Source: Haloplasma contractile SSD-17B
Lineage (GTDB): Bacteria > Bacillota_I > Bacilli_A > Haloplasmatales > Haloplasmataceae
Direction of reading: 5' to 3'
DNA length: 64,000 nucleotides
NCBI RefSeq assembly: GCF_000215935.2
Contig: NZ_AFNU02000003.1
Span: 62,001-126,000 of the forward strand
Below the pieces are notes generated by a model that was not told the origin of the DNA, did not search any database, and saw only the letters and a list, made by a program, of their open reading frames with translations. Below, in pieces: positions 55,289 to 64,000 of the stretch; positions within the stretch are counted from its first letter, which is position 1; the number at the start of each line of letters is the position of its first letter. Made by a program: the position numbers and the translations under genes.

Positions 55289-55801
55289 TTAATACTTTAT
55301 TAAAGATTTTACATCAACATTTTGTAGTTTATCTCTACCATTTAAAAACTCTAGTTCAATCAGAAAAGCACAACCAACAACGTTTCCACCTAGTTGCTTT
55401 ACTAAGTTAATTGTTGCTTCTACAGTTCCTCCTGTCGCTAGTAAATCATCTATAACTAAAACCTTTTGACCTGGTTTTATTGCATCTCTGTGCATACATA
55501 AAGTGTTTGTACCGTACTCTAATTCATATTCGTACTCAACTGCTTCGCGAGGTAATTTCCCAGGCTTACGAATTGGAATAAACCCTAGACTAAGTTCAGT
55601 CGCTACAGGACATCCAAAAATAAAACCACGTGCCTCTGGTCCAACAATCACATCAGCACCAACCTCTTTTGCATATTCTATAAATTGTTCAGTTGCATAC
55701 CGATAAGCTTCTCCATTTGCCATCAGTGGTGTAATATCCTTGAACTCAATTCCTGGCTTTGGAAAGTCCGATACGTTTGCAATAAATTTTTCAAGATTCA
55801 T
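55289..55801 (-). CDS. apt: Adenine phosphoribosyltransferase
   Basis: 170 residues. Converts adenine plus PRPP to AMP. PRPP-binding motif [16 protein letters not shown] near residues 114-129, [14 protein letters not shown] and the N-terminal [15 protein letters not shown] are all typical. 67 bases upstream of relA. Confidence 0.96.
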   Translation of the reverse strand: MNLEKFIANVSDFPKPGIEFKDITPLMANGEAYRYATEQFIEYAKEVGADVIVGPEARGFIFGCPVATELSLGFIPIRKPGKLPREAVEYEYELEYGTNTLCMHRDAIKPGQKVLVIDDLLATGGTVEATINLVKQLGGNVVGCAFLIELEFLNGRDKLQNVDVKSLIKY

Positions 55802-55887
55802 TTAATTAACCTCCGTAATTTTTTAAGAAATAGTAACTTCATATTTCATAAAATTATTATTTAGTATTTAGTATATAAATATGTATT

Positions 55888-58128
55888 TTAATTGTGTTTA
55901 CTATCTGTAAGCAACGATCGTAGATACATATTTAAATCTTGAGTTGATGAAAATAACAGATGTTCTCTGAAATTAATTCGATTGGTAGTATCCATATACG
56001 TTTTTGAGTCTGATAGATTACGCTTTTCAGGGTTTTCAACTACCGTTATGGTTATATCCTCTATTATAACAAATTCTAATTCAAAAAACACCTGAACAGC
56101 AAATTTTTGTAAATCTTTATCAAATCCTATCTGTTTAAAAGCATGTTGAACTTTAGGATCACTTAACCTGAACGATTTAAGTTTTTTTAACAGACCATAA
56201 ACTTGACCTAATTTCTTACGGTTTATTAAATGTGATTTTGAAAATAAAGCGTCATCCTTGAACAGTAAATAGAGGTTTGAAACATCAGATTTCGTAAGTA
56301 ACATTTTTAATTGTGTTTCACTTTCTGGCACATCAATTAATAATAGATTGTTAACAGGATCGTCAAAATCGTTATATGATACAGCATCTTCTATTCCGTA
56401 GTTGTCTACAAAGTAAACTTTTATAATATCTTGTTTTTTTAATAGTTCCTTATCAAAGTATTTATTTCTAAAATCAAACACTTGTATTTGATCACAACTT
56501 AAGTCTTTAATCTGAAACTGAATAGTCTTTGTGTTGTTGTATTCATTTATTTCAAACACTCCAACAATATCAATAAAATCCCCGATATTAAGTTGTTTGC
56601 CATATTCTCCAAAGTTAAAACCAATCGTGGTTAAAACATGTTCTCCTTGTTTAACCATTAATCGAATATGCTTATTAGTCGCACCCATTGTTTTTATGGC
56701 TATTACCTCACAGTGTTCAATTAAATAAAGTGGCTTCTTATTACTTGGGCCAAAGGGCCTAAACGACTCAATAGTCTTAATCGTAGTCTCATTCATGATA
56801 CCCGCTTGCATTTTGCAATCAATCGTTAATTCATTACAGAACTCAGATTCACAAGCTAACTGATCAAACCGTTCACAAAAAGATTCTAAATGCTGTTCTT
56901 CAATTGTTAATCCCGCTGCCGCTGTATGGCCTCCATATTTAAATAAGAATTCATCGCTTTGATTAAGTGCTTCAATCATATCAAATGGTGCAATAGTTCT
57001 TGCAGATCCTTTATAGCGTTCCTCCTGATCTTTCGTTAATACAATTGCAGGTTTACTATACAAATCAACTAATCGTGATGCTACAATTCCAAGTACACCT
57101 TCGTGCCAATCATCACTGTAGAGCACAAGGCCTGATTTATCTTCGTGTGCCTCTTCAACCATTTCCTTTGCTTCAGTCAAAATACGGTCTATAATTCGTC
57201 GTCGCTCATTATTTAAATCGTCTAATTTCGTTGCTAATGTCATAGCCACACTTTGCTCATTAGTCGTTAGTAAATCAACCGCTAAAGTAGCCTCCTCTAA
57301 GCGACCAGCTGCATTAATTCTTGGGCCAATCATAAAGCCAAGTGTATATTCATTAATGGACTTTACATTTGAAATAGATAAAAGTTCCATCAAACCAATA
57401 TTTTCAGTCTGTAGAGTTTGTTTAAGTCCGAATTTAACAATCGTTCTGTTTTCTCCATCTAAGCTTACGATATCAGCATACGTTCCTAGACAGGCTAAAT
57501 CTAAATATTCAAATGGGACCTCATTTAGTAAGGCATGTGCAAATTTAAATGCTACACCACAACCTGATAACTCCTTATATGGATACGTTTCTCCTTTAAG
57601 TTTAGGATGTATGATTGCATACGCATAAGGTATGGTTTCTCTACAGGTATGATGATCCGTTATGATTAAGTCAGTATTTGTATCTTTAAACAGTTCCGCT
57701 TCCTCTATACCTGATATACCGTTATCAACTGTAATGACAACTGAAACCTCATCATCAATAAACTTTTGAAATGCATCTCTATTAGGCCCATACCCTTCAC
57801 GAAAACGGTTCGGAATATAGTAAGACACATTAGCCTCTAGACGTTTTAAAGTTAAATACAAGATTGACGTACCGGTCACACCATCTACATCATAGTCTCC
57901 ATAAATCATAATCTTCTCATTATTTTCAATAGCTTGTGCGATACGGTCTACTGCTTTTTTCATATCCTTAAATAAGAAAGGATCATGAAATTTAGGAGTA
58001 TCACTAAAAAAAGCCTTTCGTTCTGTTTCATTTATATTACGGTTAGTTAATAAGACCTCGATTAGATCTTCTTTTGATTCGACAATTTTCTTATTTAATA
58101 CATTCCATTTGTTCATTGATTTTATCAT
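55888..58128 (-). CDS. recJ: Single-strand-specific 5'-3' exonuclease RecJ
   Basis: 746 residues. DHH motifs IMIYGDYDVDGVTGTSILY, VVITVDNGISGIEEAELF and LIITDHHTC, the DHHA1 segment with YGGHTAAAGLTIEE, an OB-fold (about 455-555) and the longer C-terminal domain found in Firmicutes RecJ. It acts in recombination and mismatch repair. The gene precedes apt; secDF, which lies near recJ in Bacillus, is not present in this window. It is divergent from the SpoVB-like gene. Confidence 0.95.
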   Translation of the reverse strand: MIKSMNKWNVLNKKIVESKEDLIEVLLTNRNINETERKAFFSDTPKFHDPFLFKDMKKAVDRIAQAIENNEKIMIYGDYDVDGVTGTSILYLTLKRLEANVSYYIPNRFREGYGPNRDAFQKFIDDEVSVVITVDNGISGIEEAELFKDTNTDLIITDHHTCRETIPYAYAIIHPKLKGETYPYKELSGCGVAFKFAHALLNEVPFEYLDLACLGTYADIVSLDGENRTIVKFGLKQTLQTENIGLMELLSISNVKSINEYTLGFMIGPRINAAGRLEEATLAVDLLTTNEQSVAMTLATKLDDLNNERRRIIDRILTEAKEMVEEAHEDKSGLVLYSDDWHEGVLGIVASRLVDLYSKPAIVLTKDQEERYKGSARTIAPFDMIEALNQSDEFLFKYGGHTAAAGLTIEEQHLESFCERFDQLACESEFCNELTIDCKMQAGIMNETTIKTIESFRPFGPSNKKPLYLIEHCEVIAIKTMGATNKHIRLMVKQGEHVLTTIGFNFGEYGKQLNIGDFIDIVGVFEINEYNNTKTIQFQIKDLSCDQIQVFDFRNKYFDKELLKKQDIIKVYFVDNYGIEDAVSYNDFDDPVNNLLLIDVPESETQLKMLLTKSDVSNLYLLFKDDALFSKSHLINRKKLGQVYGLLKKLKSFRLSDPKVQHAFKQIGFDKDLQKFAVQVFFELEFVIIEDITITVVENPEKRNLSDSKTYMDTTNRINFREHLLFSSTQDLNMYLRSLLTDSKHN

Positions 58129-58216
58129 TTATTATCACCTTTTAAGTTATACGTTTTAATTAGAAATCATATCTATAATTGTATAGGAAAAATACTAATT
58201 TGAAAAGGTGAAAACA

Positions 58217-59785
58217 ATGAGAAAACAAAACTTTATTCAGGGAACAGTTATTCTCGTTGTAGTAGGATTCATAGTAAAGGTTCTAGGGCTTGTGAATCGT
58301 GTGGTAATTGCACGTTATTTAACAACAGAAGGTGTCGGAATTTATATGATGACGATTCCGACATTAATTCTCTTTATATCGCTTGCACAACTCGGATTTC
58401 CAATTGCAATCAGTAAATTGGTGTCTGAAAATAACGTAAAAAAAACCACCTCGAATAAACGAATTGTATTTTCAGCACTTAAAATCAGTCTTGTCATTAG
58501 TATTCTTTTAGTTGCCCTATTACTGATTGGCGCAAAATTCCTAGCTACTGAATTGTTAAATGAACCACGCACGTATTACCCGTTGTTATCATTATTATTA
58601 TTTATTCCACTTGTTTCATTTTCAAGTATTTTAAAAGGGTATCTAACGGGACACAAGATTATATCTGTTTCTGCTTATGCACAATTATTTGAACAAATTG
58701 TACGAATTATTACCTCAGTAACGCTTGTCTTAGTTCTTTTACCATATGGCTTAATTTATGCTGTATGTGGAGCTATTATATCTATTTCCTTAGGAGAGAT
58801 TGCTTCAATTATTTATATGATCTATCGAATTAAAAATAAGCGTAGCTGGCAAATGTTACTCACTGTAAACGATGATATGAAGGATTATGATAAGGATTTG
58901 TACCGAGATATTTTAACTATTTCTCTTCCTGCTACAGGCAGTCGTTTAATAGGATCAATGTCTCACTTTTTAGAACCCATTATATTCTCAACTGCAATGC
59001 TTGCAATCGGACTTAGTAGTCAATTTACGACTGAAGTGTATGGGGCATTTTCAGGATACGCGATCCCATTACTGTTAATTCCTTCTTTTATATCAGTTGC
59101 AATTTCAACCCCATTGATACCGACTATTTCAGAAGCTTATGCAACTAACAATCTAAAAACAATCACACACCATTTTAATCAAGCCATCTTTTTGTCCTTT
59201 GTAAGTGGGGCGCTTGCCACAATTGTATTATCTATTTATCCAAATGAGTTAATGAAATTATTATTTAATACTGAGGAAGGAACAAAATTCTTATCGTATA
59301 TGGCACCGCTATTCCTAATGTATTATTTTCAATTACCGATCACAAGCACGTTACATGCTATAGACAAGGCTAAACATGCTATGGTAAATACCTTAATTGG
59401 TAGTTTACTAAAAGTATTTTTGATCTATGTTCTGGTTACGAATCCTGCGATTTCTTATCACGGACTAGCGATTGCAGTCATTGTTAATATAGTGTATGTA
59501 ACCATAGCCAATTATCTGGTATTAAGAAAAAGCATTGAGATGAAATTCAAACTCGAAACACCTATTACTTCTATACTACTCATGTTTGCAACCTTACTCT
59601 TTGGTTTATATCTAAGAAATACGTTAACCAGTGAGTATGCATTTATACTTAATATCTTTATAATCACACTATTTTATATTGGATTCCTCTTTATATTTGA
59701 CATAGGCGAGATTAATCGAGTAATTAAGCAGATGTTCAAAAGCAATGCGGAAAAACGAAAAGCAAAACGTATGCAGCGGAAGTAA
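58217..59785 (+). CDS. SpoVB/MurJ-type polysaccharide or lipid flippase
   Basis: 522 residues with about 14 transmembrane helices, MOP superfamily. Start at the ATG of MRKQNFIQGTVILVVVGFIV; a GTG nine bases upstream overlaps its AAGGTG ribosome binding site. Segments KVLGLVNRVVIARYLTTEGV and AQLGFPIAISKLVSENN are typical of the SpoVB group. It probably flips an undecaprenyl-linked precursor. A C-terminal Arg/Lys-rich tail (KRKAKRMQRK) is cytoplasmic. Its position matches spoVB in the Bacillus yajC-recJ region. Confidence 0.88.
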   Translation: MRKQNFIQGTVILVVVGFIVKVLGLVNRVVIARYLTTEGVGIYMMTIPTLILFISLAQLGFPIAISKLVSENNVKKTTSNKRIVFSALKISLVISILLVALLLIGAKFLATELLNEPRTYYPLLSLLLFIPLVSFSSILKGYLTGHKIISVSAYAQLFEQIVRIITSVTLVLVLLPYGLIYAVCGAIISISLGEIASIIYMIYRIKNKRSWQMLLTVNDDMKDYDKDLYRDILTISLPATGSRLIGSMSHFLEPIIFSTAMLAIGLSSQFTTEVYGAFSGYAIPLLLIPSFISVAISTPLIPTISEAYATNNLKTITHHFNQAIFLSFVSGALATIVLSIYPNELMKLLFNTEEGTKFLSYMAPLFLMYYFQLPITSTLHAIDKAKHAMVNTLIGSLLKVFLIYVLVTNPAISYHGLAIAVIVNIVYVTIANYLVLRKSIEMKFKLETPITSILLMFATLLFGLYLRNTLTSEYAFILNIFIITLFYIGFLFIFDIGEINRVIKQMFKSNAEKRKAKRMQRK

Positions 59786-59867
59786 AAGAATGTGTCCATT
59801 AAGGTTTCTATAATTATATTCTAACTGATTCAGATAGTTTTCATTACATGAATTAATTAGACAAACG

Positions 59868-59909
59868 AAAAAAACTCTATTAAACAAAGATGCTATTGCT
59901 TAATAGAGT
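59868..59909 (-). terminator. Terminator of the DUF421 gene
   Basis: ACTCTATTAA / TTAATAGAGT stem followed by TTTTTTTCG on the minus strand; overlaps the stop region of the gene. Confidence 0.8.
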
Positions 59910-60546
59910 AATCAATAATGTAAAGATCATCATTTTCAAAATTTGCATAAAGAATATTGTTAAGATCGTTATACCCTTTTTCGTTAAGGAGATTCTTGAG
60001 TTTATCTTCTGTCGTATGTGAGTACTGCAGATTTTCTCTAATTATTTGGCCAGATACGATAACAGGAAGAGGAGAGATGGTATCCTCACCTTTCTTAAAA
60101 ACAGTCAGATCACCAGATCCTTCTAAGATAGCAAAATCGACTTCAGATATTGACCTTATGTCTTTCGTCCTTAATTGTGCAATCAAGTCGTTAAAGGTAT
60201 AACGTTCCTTGCTCATTTCTTCATAATTGACTTCACCATTTGCAATTAAAATAGTAGAGGCACCTTCAATTGTTTGTCTTACTTTTGAATTCTTAAGTGA
60301 TATATATGCTAATACTTTTTGCATTATGACAAGTAACGAAATTGCAGCTACCATATTGATCATTGGTTCTTCAATTTCCTCAATTGAGATTGCAGCTATT
60401 TCAGCAATTAAAATAAAGACAATTAAATCAATTATACTAAGTTCACCGAGTTCACGTTTGCCCATAAATTTGAACACAGCAAAAATAATCACATAGAATG
60501 TTAATACTCTTAATAAAATCGTCATAATATCTTGCAATTTTATCAC
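59893..60546 (-). CDS. DUF421 membrane protein (YetF/YrbG-like)
   Basis: 217 residues: three N-terminal transmembrane helices with the motif FKFMGKRELGELSIIDLIVF and ISIEEIEEPM, then a soluble DUF421 fold (IANGEVNYEEMSKERYTFND and ALxx-type region DIRSISEVDFAILEGSGDLT). Bacillus has the homologue YrbG at the same place. Members are linked to spore or envelope integrity; biochemical activity is not known. Confidence 0.9.
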   Translation of the reverse strand: MIKLQDIMTILLRVLTFYVIIFAVFKFMGKRELGELSIIDLIVFILIAEIAAISIEEIEEPMINMVAAISLLVIMQKVLAYISLKNSKVRQTIEGASTILIANGEVNYEEMSKERYTFNDLIAQLRTKDIRSISEVDFAILEGSGDLTVFKKGEDTISPLPVIVSGQIIRENLQYSHTTEDKLKNLLNEKGYNDLNNILYANFENDDLYIIDYSIKQ

Positions 60547-60617
60547 CTCAATTTTTTCATACTATTCTATAAAGTTACTTTTTAACATATAATTTATACA
60601 GAAAGAGAGGGGATTTG

Positions 60618-60992
60618 ATGAAAAATAAATTTAGAACAAGTTTAAAAATTTTATTCGTTTGGTTTGTGATCAGCCTCGGGATTATTCTTTGTGCAACCTT
60701 ACTTGCTAATTTCGGAGTAATCTCTATTCAGGCTGGAACAATTACAATATTTATTATTGCTCTATTAATCTTTTTCATACTTGGATTTTTGACTGGAAAT
60801 GGTTTAGAAAAAAATGGGTTATTTAACAGCCTTATACTATCATTTATTGTGATGATTTTACTTCTAATGTTATGGTTTCTAGGATTTAATCAGGTAATTA
60901 ATTTTAAATTAATTCTTCGTTTTGTTATTTTGATGCTCACTTCTGGTTTAGGTGGCGTAATCGGTGTAAACTTTAAACCAATCATTAAGTAG
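60618..60992 (+). CDS. TIGR04086 family membrane protein
   Basis: 124 residues, four transmembrane helices with the pattern of the family near yajC in Firmicutes (YrzE in Bacillus): LTGNGLEKNGLFNSLILSFI and the glycine-rich C-terminal GLGGVIGVNFKP. The start is ATG 60618 after GAGGGG; a TTG just before it is not needed. Function unknown. Confidence 0.82.
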   Translation: MKNKFRTSLKILFVWFVISLGIILCATLLANFGVISIQAGTITIFIIALLIFFILGFLTGNGLEKNGLFNSLILSFIVMILLLMLWFLGFNQVINFKLILRFVILMLTSGLGGVIGVNFKPIIK

Positions 60993-61009
60993 GTTTTATG
61001 ATAATCATA

Positions 61010-61062
61010 AAAAAATACCCTATAAATTGATTTCTTGGTTTGATTGATTGGGGTATTTTTTT
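61010..61062 (+). terminator. Terminator of the TIGR04086 gene
   Basis: AAAATACCC / GGGTATTTT stem with a long loop, followed by TTTTTTGAG. Confidence 0.72.
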
Positions 61063-61124
61063 GAGGGTTTTGTTTTTTCATTTTTTTAATCCTTAAATGA
61101 TAGAATAGTAGCCTACTAACCAAA

Positions 61125-61167
61125 TAAAAAAGCATGTACCTAATAGTAATTAGGACATGCTTTTTTA
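61125..61167. terminator. Terminator downstream of yajC, bidirectional
   Basis: AAAAAAGCATGT..CCTAAT / ATTAGG.ACATGCTTTTTT perfect stem with T-runs on both strands, between the convergent yajC and TIGR04086 genes. Confidence 0.9.
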
Positions 61168-61184
61168 TGTAGATTTGACACATA

Positions 61185-61514
61185 TTACTGTTCTTTTGGT
61201 GCTTCTTCAGGTTGTTTCCCTTTAATAGCACCTTTTTCAACTTTGAAACGTGTTCCATCTGCTACTACAATTGTAACTGTATAATCAGTGAGTTGCTCAA
61301 CTTTTCCATAGATTCCACCAATAGTAACAATTTTATCTCCTTGTACAATATCCTTTTGCATATTATAAATTTGTTGACGTCTTTTCTTCTCAGGACGAAT
61401 CATAAAGAAATAGACAATAGCAAATACAACTAAGAATGGTAAGAATAGACCAATTGTACCCATCCATCCCCCTTCAGCAGCATTTCCTTCTAAAAATAGT
61501 ATAGCATTACTCAT
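61185..61514 (-). CDS. yajC: Preprotein translocase accessory subunit YajC
   Basis: 109 residues. One membrane helix (about 20-40), then MIRPEKKRRQQIYNMQKDIV and GDKIVTIGGIYGKVEQLTDY, the YajC hallmark. It partners SecDF in Sec-dependent secretion. It follows tgt and queA as in most Firmicutes. The first 18 residues carry a glycine-rich lead (GNAAEGGWMGTIG). Confidence 0.95.
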   Translation of the reverse strand: MSNAILFLEGNAAEGGWMGTIGLFLPFLVVFAIVYFFMIRPEKKRRQQIYNMQKDIVQGDKIVTIGGIYGKVEQLTDYTVTIVVADGTRFKVEKGAIKGKQPEEAPKEQ

Positions 61515-61601
61515 AAAATAGTCCTCCTTGTATTTTTTAAAAATTAAGTACGATGTTATAAAGTTAACTCTTTCTCTTGAATCTGCCTAATGAGTTAGGT
61601 T

Positions 61602-62762
<1,161 letters not shown>

Positions 62763-62816
62763 CTATTCTATATTGGAATCAACTAATATTAATATTGCAA
62801 TCCTTTATACATCTCG

Positions 62817-63845
62817 TTACCGAATGAACATGGCATCGCCAAAACTAAAAAATCGATATCTTTCTTTAATGGCTTCGTGATAAGCTTTCATGATAGGGTC
62901 ACGCCCTGCAAGTGCACTTACCATCATGACTAGTGTAGACTTTGGTAAATGGAAGTTTGTAATTAGTGAGTCGATTCCTTTAAATTCATAGCCTGGATAG
63001 ATAAATATATCCGTCCATCCACTACTCTCTTGAAAAGTCCCATCAAACTTGCCTGCTATTGTCTCTAAAGTTCTGGTTGAAGTCGTTCCAACCGTAATAA
63101 TCCGTTTATTCTTTTCTCTTGTATCATTCAATAGTTTAGCCGTATCAGCAGTCATTTGATAATATTCTGCATGCATTTTGTGTTCATCAATTGTATCTGC
63201 CGTTACTGGTCTGAACGTTCCAAGACCAACGTGCAATGTGATATAGGCGATATTAATCCCTTTCTCTTCTACTTTCTTAAGAAGTTCCTGAGTAAAGTGA
63301 AGACCTGCAGTTGGTGCAGCTGCTGAACCAACATTTTTAGAGTATACCGTTTGATATCGCTCCTGATCATCTAGTTTTTCAGTGATATATGGTGGTAATG
63401 GCATTTCTCCTAATTCATCTAATACTTCATAAAAGATTCCATCATATATAAATTCAAAAATACGTCCACCTTCATCAAGAGTTTCTATACACTTAGCTTT
63501 TAATAGTCCATCACCAAATTCAATTACTGTACCTTGTTTTACTCGTTTAGCAGGTTTACACAATGTTTCCCATCTGTCACCCTCTACTTGTTTCAGTAAC
63601 AGAATCTCAATGTTTGCACCTGTATCTTCTTTAACTCCAAAGAGACGAGCTGGCATTACTCTCGTATCGTTTAGAACTAACGTATCACCGACTTCAAAAA
63701 AATCAATAATATCATAAAATCGTTTGTGAGTAATATCTCCGGTTTCTTTATCTAGAACAAGTAATCGTGACTGATCACGATCTTCAAGTGGTGTTTGTGC
63801 AATTAATTCTTGTGGTAATTCGAAATCGAAATCTTTAACTTGCAT
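62817..63845 (-). CDS. queA: S-adenosylmethionine:tRNA ribosyltransferase-isomerase
   Basis: 342 residues. Converts preQ1-tRNA to epoxyqueuosine-tRNA. [20 protein letters not shown] at the N-terminus, [16 protein letters not shown] in the middle and [19 protein letters not shown] near the end are diagnostic. It heads the queA-tgt-yajC group. The 155 bases upstream to the window end are AT-rich with no gene; ruvB is expected beyond. Confidence 0.96.
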   Translation of the reverse strand: MQVKDFDFELPQELIAQTPLEDRDQSRLLVLDKETGDITHKRFYDIIDFFEVGDTLVLNDTRVMPARLFGVKEDTGANIEILLLKQVEGDRWETLCKPAKRVKQGTVIEFGDGLLKAKCIETLDEGGRIFEFIYDGIFYEVLDELGEMPLPPYITEKLDDQERYQTVYSKNVGSAAAPTAGLHFTQELLKKVEEKGINIAYITLHVGLGTFRPVTADTIDEHKMHAEYYQMTADTAKLLNDTREKNKRIITVGTTSTRTLETIAGKFDGTFQESSGWTDIFIYPGYEFKGIDSLITNFHLPKSTLVMMVSALAGRDPIMKAYHEAIKERYRFFSFGDAMFIR

Positions 63846-64000
63846 TCCTAGTCCTCTTTTCTATATTAATCGTATTTAAATTTCATTATTTTAAGTAGTT
63901 TATAAACTCTAATATCATTATATTGTGAAGATGGAGTAATCTTTTATAAATCAGATTAATACTTATAACGAATCTAGTTATAATATAACCAAAATTTAGC

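Overview
The window is AT-rich chromosomal DNA from a low-GC Firmicutes or Tenericutes-like bacterium that uses the standard code (TGA is a normal stop). The conserved backbone follows the Bacillus order: queA, tgt, yajC, TIGR04086, spoVB-like, DUF421, recJ, apt, relA and dtd on the right (52.5-64 kb), and hisS, aspS and tcdA on the left (0.3-8.4 kb). Haloplasma or Turicibacter-like lineages would fit, but I could not run a comparison. In Bacillus, dtd and the T-box-controlled hisS-aspS operon are near neighbours. Here about 44 kb of accessory DNA lies between them.

Left flank (0-8.4 kb): partial msrA, tcdA, a two-gene membrane operon with an AI-2E/PerM-type transporter, then a gene-free 1.1 kb stretch with four homologous structured RNAs, three with a clear sigma-A promoter and the last followed by a terminator. 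After two small genes come aspS, hisS and the T-box leader. Middle region (8.8-32 kb): a MerR/GyrI-like regulator with its operator, a nucleotidyltransferase, a ParB-like protein, DUF6671, Cse60-like and DUF2294 proteins, several gene relics, a methionine ABC transporter (metN carries a one-base homopolymer frameshift), an RlmI-like methyltransferase, nitroreductase, MFS, an ArsR-CGGC-NifS cluster, DUF368, a phosphonate/phosphite-type ABC transporter and GNAT acetyltransferases.

Right accessory part (32-52.8 kb): this is the most unusual region. The 3' part of dtd (70 codons plus stop, starting at the conserved SQFTLY-coding segment) recurs in the same orientation near 31.9, 34.3, 42.6, 43.9 and 44.9 kb, with probable older traces near 16.4 and 25.6 kb. 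At the clear copies the dtd homology breaks at the same core (GTGAA[C/G]TG) and continues into a shared non-dtd half (GTGTTTTTTAAGGGACAAG-like). I read this as serial integration at dtd: each incoming element restores dtd with its own 3' end and pushes the old end outwards, leaving a stack of cassettes. The newest cassette (45.2-52.8 kb) encodes a large serine recombinase and anti-phage-type cargo: a predicted Ntn hydrolase, AbiH, and an RnlB-like antitoxin next to a viroplasmin-RNase HI-RnlA (HEPN) fusion. The cassette before it is a decayed relative that keeps recombinase, rnlB and orf99 fragments. Older cassettes carry a TPR regulator, GNATs, envelope proteins, a second DUF368 gene and a BspA-like leucine-rich-repeat protein.

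Several genes are broken or offset by one base at homopolymers (metN, a GNAT, the LRR start). These may be real on/off switches or assembly errors. The serine recombinase has a five-base disruption at its catalytic-serine motif, shared exactly by the relic copy.
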